A stretch of DNA of 34,927 bases from contig CANDQP010000023.1 of assembly GCA_947388185.1 (NCBI GenBank), forward strand, positions 1 through 34,927, written 5' to 3'. The notes below the pieces were generated by a model. That model made no database searches. It was not told the origin of the DNA and saw only the letters and a program-made list of their open reading frames with translations. Source of the stretch: an uncultured Dorea sp. (GTDB lineage: Bacteria > Bacillota > Clostridia > Lachnospirales > Lachnospiraceae). The position numbers were made by a program, and so were the translations under genes. Shown piece after piece: positions 26,483 through 34,500 of the stretch (position 1 is its first letter; each line of letters starts with the position of its first letter).

Positions 26483-27580
26483 ATGAAATATCTATTCATT
26501 CCAACCGACCGGGTTGGCTTCAACTCTTATCAAGAAAGCATCTCGCATACAACCTATGTGATCAACCAACTGCTGAAAATGAATGTGCCCGTCTGCTGGC
26601 ATTATGGCGGTTTTTCCTTTCCTTCCACAAGTCTTTGGCCGGAAGGTCATTACTACCAATGCGGATTTTCTGTAGCTTCGACCACTGAGGTCGCTGCACT
26701 GCTGTCATCCGCAAATATCCTTTTCGATCATATTGAAGAGCTGCCCCGGCAGTCCCTTACTCTGTCCCATCCCAAGATCGCGCTCTACGATGGTTCCGGC
26801 GCCGGTCCCGAATTCTCCGCGCCTCTCGCCGAAGTGATGAACATGGGGAATTTCTCTTATGAAATGATCTCGGATACCGAGATCCGTGACGGGAAACTGA
26901 TGGAATATGATATCTTCCTTGTACCAGGAAGCCCGGATGCCGGAGAATGCTATTACAGAGGGCTTGGTGACCGGGGATTCCAGGAGATCCGCCGTTTCCT
27001 CAAAGAGAAGGGAAATTACATGGGGATCTGCGGAGGGGCCTATCTCCCGCTCTCGTCTGATTCGCCAAAAAACCCATATTGGCTGAACATTATGGATGCA
27101 ACAGAGGATGAGGATCTGGATTTCTGGCACACAGGAAGCGCCTTCGTTCGTTGCCGCATTGATGAGCCGGACCATCCGCTATTCGCCGGCGTCGCGGCCG
27201 GAAAGACCTCCAGTGTCAATGCTGTATACTGGGAGGGGCCTTGTATTCACATTCTGGGAGATAATATCCGTGAACTCGGACATTTTGAGAGTCTTCTGGC
27301 AAGCGGAGCGGTTAATACGCCTTATTGGGAAATGGCAGATAACGATATGGCGGACCAGGCAGTGCATAGCTACTATAATCCGGTGACTCAGCCTGTATTC
27401 GACGCACTTATGAAAGGAAAGACTGCATTTGCAGAAGGAAACTATGAAGAACACAAAGTACTGATGATCTCTCCCCATCCTGAAATGGGTAATATCGGAT
27501 ATCAGACGAGGAAGGACAGCTTGAATTTCTTGTTGGTATATAATGGACTGTTCTACCTGAGCGCGAAAGAAAACCAGTAA
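26483..27580 (+). CDS. class I glutamine-amidotransferase-like (BPL_N-type) protein
   Basis: A 365-residue soluble protein. After an N-terminal region (about 1-95) of unknown type comes a flavodoxin-like fold similar to the BPL_N/glutamine amidotransferase superfamily. IALYDGSGAGPEF starts the domain. FLVPGSPDAGECYYRGLGDRG follows, then MGICGGAYLPLSS with a nucleophile-type Cys near 180, and near the end ISPHPEMG, which could supply His and Glu of a catalytic triad. No synthetase partner domain is present. It may act as an amidase or peptidase on a substrate imported by the adjacent symporter; this is speculation from operon position. GGAGGGTG precedes ATG, and the terminator at 27644-27703 ends the transcript. 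Confidence 0.8.
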   Translation: MKYLFIPTDRVGFNSYQESISHTTYVINQLLKMNVPVCWHYGGFSFPSTSLWPEGHYYQCGFSVASTTEVAALLSSANILFDHIEELPRQSLTLSHPKIALYDGSGAGPEFSAPLAEVMNMGNFSYEMISDTEIRDGKLMEYDIFLVPGSPDAGECYYRGLGDRGFQEIRRFLKEKGNYMGICGGAYLPLSSDSPKNPYWLNIMDATEDEDLDFWHTGSAFVRCRIDEPDHPLFAGVAAGKTSSVNAVYWEGPCIHILGDNIRELGHFESLLASGAVNTPYWEMADNDMADQAVHSYYNPVTQPVFDALMKGKTAFAEGNYEEHKVLMISPHPEMGNIGYQTRKDSLNFLLVYNGLFYLSAKENQ

Positions 27581-27643
27581 ATGTATCCATATTATATTTT
27601 TATGATTGACAAGACTGTCATCCGTCTTTAGAATATGACATAT

Positions 27644-27703
27644 AAAAAGAAATGAGTTTCGACCGTACAGCTATTGCTCAAGCGGCTTGCTCATTTCTTT
27701 TTT
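27644..27703 (+). terminator. terminator of the symporter operon
   Basis: AAAAAGAAATGAG (27644-27656) pairs with CTCATTTCTTTTT (27690-27702) and ends in a run of T. The loop is long (33 bases) with weak internal pairing. Confidence 0.65.
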
Positions 27704-27843
27704 GTCCTCAAAATATCATACAGATACAGTTTTCCGTCTTTTGCTTGGCGAACCGGTATCCTTGACTTAAAAACATTGTACCTGACCAGTTCGCCCGCAT
27801 CATCATAAACAGGTATCGCAAAACGTGTGGCATACGTGATGTC
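27691..27843 (-). pseudogene. C-terminal remnant of a phage/ICE polyvalent protein (LPD3-like)
   Basis: The minus strand has 50 sense codons ending TGA with no start codon. The frame is closed upstream by two tandem TAA codons directly after the dehydrogenase stop. The translation runs from TRFAIPVYDDAGELVRYNVF to DGKLYLYDILRTKKK. This resembles the C-terminal tail of large polyvalent or head-morphogenesis proteins of Firmicute phages and conjugative elements (LPD3-type, with a recurring R..DGK.YLYDI..IKK pattern). It is best read as a broken fragment left by a mobile element. Family assignment rests on memory of the pattern and needs a profile search. Confidence 0.5.
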
Positions 27844-27850
27844 TTATTAC

Positions 27851-28918
27851 CTACGGAACAAGCATCACCTTAAACGCATCCTGATCCTTCTCCGCAACCT
27901 CAAAGGCCTCTTCCCAGTCTTCCATCTTAAAAGAATGGGAAATCAGACCGTCCGTATAGATGGAACCATCGATCATCCCCTTCATAACGGGCTCATAACA
28001 ATATGGCGCCAGATGCGCTCCATAGATCTCAATCTCTTTGCCGTCACCGATATCGTTCCAGTCTACCGTGATTGCCTTCGGGAACACCCCGAACTGCACA
28101 TATCTGCCGCAGAACCGTATCGCATCCATGCCCTGGAGAACACTCTTCTCACTGCCGGAAGCTTCAATATATACGTCGCAGCCATACCCGTCCGTCAATT
28201 CCCGAATCTTATCCCCGACGTTCACCTCCAGCGGATTCAGAACCATATCAGCCCCGCATTTCATCGCCATATCCATGCGCTTCTGCCGCAGATCCAGTCC
28301 GATGATCATCTTAGGCTGTAATTTCCTTGCCACACTGACCATTCCAAGCCCGATCGCACCCAGGCCGCTGATGACCACCACGTCATTGTGCTGGATCTTC
28401 GCCCGTTCCACCGCATGCATGGCACATGCCAGCGGTTCGATCAGCACTGCCTGCTCCAGGGATAATCCATCCGGCACATGATGATGGATGCCCTGCTTAT
28501 TGAACTTCATATACTCGGCAAATCCGCCCTGCGTATCTTGTTTAAAACCATAGATGTAATGTCTCTGGCACATGGAATAATACCCTGCCTTGCAGAAACG
28601 GCACTCCCCACACGGCACGATCTGTTCAGAAACCATCCGGTCTCCTTCCTTCACCCCGGTCACATTCTTGCCATACTTCACAACACGTCCCACGAATTCG
28701 TGTCCGCCGATCACCGGCGCCTCAATATAACGCTTTTCCGGCGTTGTTCCCCATATCCTCACACCGCCGTGCAGAGTCTTCACATCTCCGGCACAGATCC
28801 CGCAGCCCTCGATCTTCACAAGGATCTCATCGTCGTCTATCTCGGGTACCGGTACATCCTCATACCGGAAATCACCGGGCGCATACATTCTTAATGCTTT
28901 CATTGTCTCTTTTCCCAT
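27851..28918 (-). CDS. zinc-dependent medium-chain dehydrogenase (polyol/threonine-type)
   Basis: A 355-residue cytoplasmic MDR-family oxidoreductase. Catalytic zinc ligands are expected at Cys42 (CGICAGD) and His73-Glu74 (GGHEFVGRV). The structural zinc set is Cys103, Cys106, Cys109 and Cys117 (CGECRFCKAGYYSMC). The Rossmann motif reads GLGAIGLGMV, followed by an acidic residue in GLDLRQKRM that favours NAD. Sorbitol, threonine and butanediol dehydrogenases share this layout; the neighbouring sugar ABC importer and Gfo/Idh enzyme favour a sugar alcohol or sugar acid as substrate. The ATG at 28918 follows AAAGGAA; an internal ATG at 28903 is possible but has a weaker site. It is the last gene of the cluster and may have its own promoter at 28974-29002. 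Confidence 0.9.
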   Translation of the reverse strand: MGKETMKALRMYAPGDFRYEDVPVPEIDDDEILVKIEGCGICAGDVKTLHGGVRIWGTTPEKRYIEAPVIGGHEFVGRVVKYGKNVTGVKEGDRMVSEQIVPCGECRFCKAGYYSMCQRHYIYGFKQDTQGGFAEYMKFNKQGIHHHVPDGLSLEQAVLIEPLACAMHAVERAKIQHNDVVVISGLGAIGLGMVSVARKLQPKMIIGLDLRQKRMDMAMKCGADMVLNPLEVNVGDKIRELTDGYGCDVYIEASGSEKSVLQGMDAIRFCGRYVQFGVFPKAITVDWNDIGDGKEIEIYGAHLAPYCYEPVMKGMIDGSIYTDGLISHSFKMEDWEEAFEVAEKDQDAFKVMLVP

Positions 28919-28973
28919 CTTATGTTCCTTTCTTGTTATCTGCTTTGCTACATGCAGCCAGTTTATTTCCTTT

Positions 28974-29002
28974 ATTATAGCACACGGTACCTTACATTAC
29001 TA
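28974..29002 (-). promoter_or_regulatory. possible promoter of the zinc dehydrogenase
   Basis: The minus strand has a perfect TATAAT (28974-28979) 17 bases after a weak TAGTAA (28997-29002), in the 96-base gap between the Gfo/Idh and dehydrogenase genes. Confidence 0.35.
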
Positions 29003-29014
29003 CGGATAAAATCC

Positions 29015-30166
29015 TTATATTTCTTTCCTGAAATCCGGGATGATTACTTCTTTTCCCCCATTCATCGCTGATTCATGCCCGCAGATACCCGCAGCCGTCC
29101 AATCTGCTGCACGATATACGTCGATCATTGGTTCTCTCTCTTCTATGATGCTCCTGACGAATTCATGTACCATATGAGGATGTGAGCCATGATGTCCGCC
29201 GCCCTGCTTCATGTACATGTCCGGATGTTCGGGATCCAAAATAGTGAATTCAGTCGTATATTTCTGAATCTCCTCCGGAAGCAGCTCCTCTTTATTCGGA
29301 CAATGAACCGAATATTTCCTGATCTCTTTTCCCCTGCTTCCAATATTCGTCTCTGCCAGCTGATCGGTAAATTCATAGATATACGGATCTTCATTTTCAA
29401 AATTCCACTCAAAGGACATCTGATCGCCAAATACACTGAATCCTTCCACATACTCATGTGCCGTCTGAAAAAGAGAACGCGTAACATCCGCCGCCGTCTT
29501 CCCATCCTCCAGTTCATAGATCGCCGTCTCTACCGGATATGGATTCCCGTATCTTTCCGTCAGCTCCCCGCGCATACTGCCGCTGCCAAAGCAATGAACC
29601 TTCGCCGCCCGCTGGCCGCTTAAGAACAGCAATGGGGATACCGCATGCGTCGCATAATGAAGCGGCGGAAGTCCTTCCCAATACTTAGGCCATCCTTCCA
29701 TATCCTGGAAATGTGTTCCTCTGAGATATTGAATCCTTCCCAGCCGACCAGATTCTATCAGATCTTTTACATACAGACATTGATATGTATATACGCTTGT
29801 CTCCATCATCATATAATTTTTGCGGCTTTCTTTTTTGGCCTTTATGATGTCTCGTATCTCATCCAGTGTCGTAGCCATGGGAACCGTTACGGCGCAATGC
29901 TTTCCTGCGCGCAGAGCCGCTATCGCCATATCCGCATGCGTATGGATATTGGTCAGGATATGGATCGCATCCACATCACTTTCCAACAACTCCTCATAAT
30001 CCGTACAACACTGGTGAAATCCAAATTTCCCGCCAAAATCTTCTAATAATTTCTCGTTTTTATCACAGATAACCACCTCCGACACATCCGGGTGATCCCT
30101 GTAAATAGTTGGAAACGCTCCTCCGAAAACTAACCCTACAACTCCTACTTTTAATTTTCTCTGCAT
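29015..30166 (-). CDS. Gfo/Idh/MocA family oxidoreductase with altered EKP motif
   Basis: A 383-residue NAD(P)-dependent sugar oxidoreductase. The Rossmann N-terminus (VGVVGLVFGGAFPTIY, about 7-22; acidic D35 after strand 2) is followed by a C-terminal substrate domain. The usual EKP motif, whose Lys contacts cofactor and substrate, reads V93-T94-V95-P96 here (KHCAVTVPMATT), so the Lys is replaced by Val. A His-rich segment GGHHGSHPHMVHEF lies near the C-terminus and may form a metal or substrate site. The altered motif suggests a subfamily with different chemistry or a non-redox role. It lies three bases after the response regulator gene, clearly co-transcribed, and is likely to act on the imported sugar. 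Confidence 0.9.
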   Translation of the reverse strand: MQRKLKVGVVGLVFGGAFPTIYRDHPDVSEVVICDKNEKLLEDFGGKFGFHQCCTDYEELLESDVDAIHILTNIHTHADMAIAALRAGKHCAVTVPMATTLDEIRDIIKAKKESRKNYMMMETSVYTYQCLYVKDLIESGRLGRIQYLRGTHFQDMEGWPKYWEGLPPLHYATHAVSPLLFLSGQRAAKVHCFGSGSMRGELTERYGNPYPVETAIYELEDGKTAADVTRSLFQTAHEYVEGFSVFGDQMSFEWNFENEDPYIYEFTDQLAETNIGSRGKEIRKYSVHCPNKEELLPEEIQKYTTEFTILDPEHPDMYMKQGGGHHGSHPHMVHEFVRSIIEEREPMIDVYRAADWTAAGICGHESAMNGGKEVIIPDFRKEI

Positions 30167-30169
30167 ATT

Positions 30170-31231
30170 CTATTCCTCTTCTCTCCTGAATTTTCTATAG
30201 TCCTTTGGTGAATAACCCGTCGCTTTCTCGAATCCCATACTGAAATGATACTGACTCGAATACCCCAATTCCTGGCTGATCTCCCAGATCTTCTTATTCG
30301 TCTGTGACAACAGCCTTTTCGCCTCCAATATCCTCAGATTACTGATATAAGCCGTCACCGTATACCCCGTCTTCTCTTTAAATATCCTGCTCACATAATT
30401 CGGACTCATATTAAAAACCTGTGCCATTCCACCCAGACTTAATCCTACTTTTTTGTATTGCTCATCTAAATACTGCTTCATCTCCCCCACAACATTATCG
30501 GTATCATTTACGGCATTCTTCCTCTTTTCCGAACAAATTGATAACAGAATATCCTCCAGGTACCTCATAATATCCGCAACACATGTCATACGGTTCAATT
30601 CTGACAGATCCCCAAGCTTAATCCGAACACTGAGAAAATTTGTAACAAAAAATACCAGATACGGCCTGTTGATAGTATGCTTTTCAATGTAATTCTTCAT
30701 CTTGCCGCATATAGTCCGGATACCTTCAAAATCTGCGCATTCCAGATTCTGCTTCAATTTTTTCTCAAAATGATCGAACTGCGCATAATCATCCAGCGTC
30801 ATAGCCGTATAGTCATTCGCTGCCGGCTCAACATGGATTTTTCTAAGTTTTTCCTCTCGTTCCCTGAGTTCCCCCGCCTGTAATATCCTTTCACACAGCT
30901 CCCCATAGTCCACAGGCTTTTCTAAAAAATCAAATACACCAAGCTGTATCCCCCTCTGGGCGTATTCAAATTTACTGTACGCACTGATGATTATGATCTT
31001 AATATTCCTCTCCAGGCTGTTAATATATTTGCAAAAGCTCAATCCATCCATTCCAGGCATGACGATATCTGAAATGATCACATCTGGATCCGTATCCTCT
31101 ATATGTTCCATTGCATCCTTGCAATTTGTATAGAATCCCACCGGATTCAAACCTTTTTCTTTCCACGGAATCTGCGTTTTCAGCGCGTTCAGTGTCAAAA
31201 TACGATCCTCGATAACCATCACATTCATCAT
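30170..31231 (-). CDS. YesN-like response regulator with AraC DNA-binding domain
   Basis: A 353-residue cytoplasmic activator. The receiver domain spans about 3-120, with expected phospho-acceptor Asp55 (VIISDIVMPGMDG) and Lys at SAYSKFEYAQ...FLEKPVDY. A helical linker follows, and a C-terminal AraC pair of helix-turn-helix motifs spans about 250-350 (VGLSLGGMAQVFNMSPNYVS; LGYSSQYHFSMGFEKATGYSPKDYR). It pairs with the YesM-like kinase at the right edge, and together they probably induce the sugar ABC operon. Unusually, the regulator gene lies inside the operon, after the permeases, while the kinase is upstream of the binding protein. GGGAATGA precedes ATG, ten bases after the permease stop. 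Confidence 0.92.
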   Translation of the reverse strand: MMNVMVIEDRILTLNALKTQIPWKEKGLNPVGFYTNCKDAMEHIEDTDPDVIISDIVMPGMDGLSFCKYINSLERNIKIIIISAYSKFEYAQRGIQLGVFDFLEKPVDYGELCERILQAGELREREEKLRKIHVEPAANDYTAMTLDDYAQFDHFEKKLKQNLECADFEGIRTICGKMKNYIEKHTINRPYLVFFVTNFLSVRIKLGDLSELNRMTCVADIMRYLEDILLSICSEKRKNAVNDTDNVVGEMKQYLDEQYKKVGLSLGGMAQVFNMSPNYVSRIFKEKTGYTVTAYISNLRILEAKRLLSQTNKKIWEISQELGYSSQYHFSMGFEKATGYSPKDYRKFRREEE

Positions 31232-31241
31232 TTTTCATTCC

Positions 31242-32075
31242 CTATTGCTTGATACTGCCCATCATCAGACCACCCATAATATTTTTCTCGAATATGACAA
31301 TAAATAATATAGCCGGCAAAAGCATCAGACAGCCCGCCGCACTGATCGCCCCCCAGGGCATCTGATATTGATTCAGCTTCGGAATAGACGACATCAGAAG
31401 ACTCATTACCTTGACATTCTTCGTTGTAAACATCAATGGAATAAAAAATTCATTCAGGCAGGTAATAAAATTAATGATACTAAGCGTTGCCATAATAGGT
31501 TTTAAAAGTGGGAGTATCACCTTCGTAAAAGCCCCAAACATTGTTGCTCCGTCTATCCTCGCCGCCTCCTCCAAAGACGGCGGAATCTGGCTGATGAATC
31601 CGGCATACATCACCGTTGAAAATGGAATGAGCAGCGAAAAGTACAAGATTGTCAATCCTGAAAATGTATCGCTAAGTCCCATCCTTCTCCACATCGTCAT
31701 CAACGGAATAACCGTTACCGTGCCCGGGATCATGGTCGAAAACATGATAAAAGCAAACGCGATATTAATTCCCTTATTCTGGCATCTGGCGAATCCATAA
31801 CCTGCCAGCGCGCAGAGAAATACGGACAAAAATAACGAAGCTGCTGTTATAAGTATGGTTCCTTTCAGGTAATCTGTCAATCCCGCCGCATCCATCAATT
31901 GCCTGTAATTATCAAGAGTCAGATTGACCGGCATGTACTCAATCGGTGATTTGAACAGATCGATCTGTTTGGTAAAGGAAGATTTGACGATCCAGTACAC
32001 CGGCCACATGATGATAAAACCTACGATTATGGTAAATATCCATAATACAGCACTTTTTCTTTTCGGCATTTTCAT
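31242..32075 (-). CDS. carbohydrate ABC transporter permease, MalG-like
   Basis: A 277-residue inner-membrane permease of the CUT1 type with about six helices. The EAA loop that contacts the ATPase reads EEAARIDGATMFGAFTKVILP. The C-terminus MGGLMMGSIKQ is typical of the family. The ATG at 32075 is chosen because AGGAGG lies nine bases upstream. A longer frame from 32102 would begin on TTG and overlap the preceding gene. It forms a heterodimeric channel with the adjacent MalF-like permease. No ATPase gene is present in the visible operon, so a shared MsmX/MsmK-type ATPase encoded elsewhere probably drives it. Confidence 0.93.
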   Translation of the reverse strand: MKMPKRKSAVLWIFTIIVGFIIMWPVYWIVKSSFTKQIDLFKSPIEYMPVNLTLDNYRQLMDAAGLTDYLKGTILITAASLFLSVFLCALAGYGFARCQNKGINIAFAFIMFSTMIPGTVTVIPLMTMWRRMGLSDTFSGLTILYFSLLIPFSTVMYAGFISQIPPSLEEAARIDGATMFGAFTKVILPLLKPIMATLSIINFITCLNEFFIPLMFTTKNVKVMSLLMSSIPKLNQYQMPWGAISAAGCLMLLPAILFIVIFEKNIMGGLMMGSIKQ

Positions 32076-32091
32076 ATCTTTGCTCCTCCTC

Positions 32092-32982
32092 TTAATAGTC
32101 AACCTTTCTATAGATCCTCAACCCAATAATTCCATAAACTGCTGTAACCAGGAACATTACCATTGTAATTGCTGACGCCATTCCATAATTCATATTTTTC
32201 GTCGCTTCCATATATAATCTGTAAGCAAGCAGGGATGTTGTCGTCCCGGGTCCTCCCTTCGTCATCGCATACACGATCTCAAAGCTGTTAATCTGTGAGA
32301 CACCCACGAAAATAATCATAATGATAAAGGTACGCATAACATACGGAAGCGATACATGGAAAAGAATCTTCCAGTTACTCGCACCGTCTATCCTTGCCGA
32401 CTCAAATAATTCTCCCGGAATTCCCTGGAACGCTGCAAGCATGATAATTGCAAAAAATGAGACATTTTTCCAGATATTTACAATGATAACCGCCACCTGA
32501 GCGCCTGATTTATCCGCCAGCCATGTAAAATGATATCCCTCAAATCCAATCCTTCTGATCAGGTCATTCACAATTCCATAGGTATCATCGAAAGCCCATA
32601 ATGCCGCGATGGAAACAACGATCATCGAAAGCCCCCATGGAATCAATGCTACCGTACGGATCAGCTTCCTTCCTCCGAAGTTCTGCTTCATCAGTAATGC
32701 CAGTGCAACCCCTAAGACAATAATAAAACAGATGGATATCACCGTAAACTTAACCGTAAATGACAGAGACTCCAAGAACTGCTTATTCTTCGCAAGATTC
32801 CTTATATTCTGCAGACCGGCGAATTCTTTCTTTCTGCGTATCAGGTCGTAATCCAACAAACTATAGTAGGACATCGCTACAACAGGGTATGCCGTCGTCC
32901 ACAGTCTGATCACCAGAACCGGCAGGACGCACATCCATGCGAAGATTGTCTTTCTCCTGCTCAAAGTTATTTTTCTCTTCAT
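32092..32982 (-). CDS. carbohydrate ABC transporter permease, MalF-like
   Basis: A permease of about 296 residues with six predicted helices and the loop ELFESARIDGASNWKILFHVSLP, close to the EAA motif of CUT1 family partners. The Lys/Arg-rich N-terminus (MKRKITLSRRK) precedes the first helix. The ATG at 32982 has only a weak GAG nearby. A TTG at 32991, directly after the binding-protein stop and nine bases after AGGG, is an alternative start adding three residues. Translation may be coupled to the binding-protein gene. It pairs with the MalG-like permease 16 bases downstream. Confidence 0.9.
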   Translation of the reverse strand: MKRKITLSRRKTIFAWMCVLPVLVIRLWTTAYPVVAMSYYSLLDYDLIRRKKEFAGLQNIRNLAKNKQFLESLSFTVKFTVISICFIIVLGVALALLMKQNFGGRKLIRTVALIPWGLSMIVVSIAALWAFDDTYGIVNDLIRRIGFEGYHFTWLADKSGAQVAVIIVNIWKNVSFFAIIMLAAFQGIPGELFESARIDGASNWKILFHVSLPYVMRTFIIMIIFVGVSQINSFEIVYAMTKGGPGTTTSLLAYRLYMEATKNMNYGMASAITMVMFLVTAVYGIIGLRIYRKVDY

Positions 32983-32991
32983 ATTTCTCAA

Positions 32992-34293
32992 TTAATTTTT
33001 CCCTAACAACTCGTCAATCTGCTGCTGTCCTTTTTCCAAACATTCTTCATAACTAATCTCATCCATCAGATATTCCTGCAAGGTACCTGTCACAGTATCC
33101 ATGTATTCACTATGTCTCTCACTCAATGTCCTTGCCTCAAAAGCATCATCTTCTACATACTGCTTATGCTCTTCTACCGTAAGCAGACCATCAGTCAGCT
33201 CAGAATCATTCCATACATCCAGATTGGCCGTAGGTGAAAGCCGCCCGCATGCTTTCATATACAACGCCTGTGCTTCCGGCGACGCCATTAATTTTGCATA
33301 TTCTTTGGCAGCTTCTTTTTTAGAAGACTTTTTATTCACTACCCACATCCAGGAACTCATAGGCGTCTTATTTGTCTTGAATTCAGGCATCGGTGCGCAG
33401 ATGATCTCCGAACCATACTTTCCGGCATTTTCATATGAAGGTACTGAGCCTGCCCACTGGAAATACATTGCTGCATTCCCATCTACGAACTTCTGGTTTC
33501 CGGTCTCATAATCTACACTAAGATTATCAATACTGGTAACCTTATAAGTATGGACCAAATCATACATGAACTTGATCGCCTCTTTTGTACCGTCCAATGT
33601 CCAGTCATAGAAATTTCCTCCGAACATCAGACACCATCTGTTCAAGTTATCCTGAAGGTGCGAAGCCTTATCCCATGCTTCCAGAAGCCCGTATTTGCCA
33701 TCCTTCGTAAGCTTCTTCGCAGCATCAATAAATTCTTCCTGATTAGTCGGTATCGCAATATCAGCATCATCAAACATTTTCTTGTTCACAAAGAAGAGAA
33801 TACCCGCAAAATCTGCCGGAACTCCATAGATGTGCCCGTCTTTCTTTAAGAATTTGTCCTCATATCCCTCAAGAAATTTGCTCATATCCTCTTCCGTAAC
33901 CACGTCCTCAATTGGCTCCAAAAAATCAGCGCTCATGAAAGAAAGCTGCATAATCTCATCAATAAAATACACGTCTACAGAATCATCACCTGATGCAAGC
34001 ATCGTCGTTGCCTTATTCACAGTATCGGCATATAGAAGCGGCTCCGCTTCAAAATTAACCTTAAAATCCAGATTTTCTTCTACATACTTTTTGAATTCTT
34101 TTCCGTATTCATCTTCATTGATCGCCGGAGTATAAACCGTAATCTCCGTATCCGCAGACACTTCTTCCTGCTCGGTTTCCTGTCCTGCTCCCGCATCTTC
34201 CTCAGCCGTTGAACACCCGGATAATATCATAGAACTCATGCAGATTCCTGACAATAACAATGCTGTTCCTTTTCTTACTTTTCCCCATTTCAT
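32992..34293 (-). CDS. extracellular sugar-binding lipoprotein (family 1 SBP)
   Basis: A 433-residue ABC solute-binding protein. A lipoprotein signal peptide (MKWGKVRKGTALLLSGIC...) ends with lipobox LSGC, making Cys27 the lipidated residue anchored to the outer face of the membrane. An acidic linker follows (about 31-48). The mature part has the two-lobe fold of CUT1 binders (DVYFIDEIMQ; GIYGVPAD-like GHIYGVPADFAGILFF; AAMYFQWAGSVP). The start at 34293 follows AAAGGAG with eight-base spacing; the longer frame from 34311 lacks a site. It delivers an unidentified carbohydrate to the two permeases. It is the first gene after the promoter at 34351-34378. Confidence 0.93.
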   Translation of the reverse strand: MKWGKVRKGTALLLSGICMSSMILSGCSTAEEDAGAGQETEQEEVSADTEITVYTPAINEDEYGKEFKKYVEENLDFKVNFEAEPLLYADTVNKATTMLASGDDSVDVYFIDEIMQLSFMSADFLEPIEDVVTEEDMSKFLEGYEDKFLKKDGHIYGVPADFAGILFFVNKKMFDDADIAIPTNQEEFIDAAKKLTKDGKYGLLEAWDKASHLQDNLNRWCLMFGGNFYDWTLDGTKEAIKFMYDLVHTYKVTSIDNLSVDYETGNQKFVDGNAAMYFQWAGSVPSYENAGKYGSEIICAPMPEFKTNKTPMSSWMWVVNKKSSKKEAAKEYAKLMASPEAQALYMKACGRLSPTANLDVWNDSELTDGLLTVEEHKQYVEDDAFEARTLSERHSEYMDTVTGTLQEYLMDEISYEECLEKGQQQIDELLGKN

Positions 34294-34350
34294 AGTGTTG
34301 TCTCCTTTCATATTTGTTTATCTTCTACGTACAAGATCTATTGTTACAAT

Positions 34351-34378
34351 ATCATATCATTTCATCTAAAACATACAA
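34351..34378 (-). promoter_or_regulatory. promoter of the sugar ABC operon
   Basis: The minus strand has TTGTAT (34373-34378), a 16-base spacer and TATGAT (34351-34356), about 58 bases before the binding-protein start. The region upstream is A/T rich and may hold the YesN-like operator, which I could not define. Confidence 0.45.
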
Positions 34379-34449
34379 ATATTTATCTAATTTTTATATT
34401 TTTATATCTATTTTGTACATTTTCTGTCACTGAATTTGTCTCCTGCGTC

Positions 34450-34500
34450 AAAAAGAGCTGCCATCTCAAGAAAACATTCTTGCGATAACAGCCCTTTTTT
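34450..34500 (-). terminator. terminator of the YesM-like kinase gene
   Basis: A long interrupted hairpin (AAAAAGAGCTG with CAGCCCTTTTTT outside; CAAGAA with TTCTTG inside) starts right at the kinase stop and ends in a T run on either strand. It separates the kinase transcript from the binding-protein promoter, though partial read-through is possible. Confidence 0.75.

Noticed and set aside
22082..27850. Direct-repeat attachment sites for the integrase
   Set aside because: I looked for a repeated core at the integrase 3' end and near the phage-like remnant and saw no convincing match.
31242..32102. Longer start of the MalG-like permease at 32102
   Set aside because: That start is a TTG which overlaps the previous gene; the AGGAGG lies inside this extension and serves the ATG at 32075.
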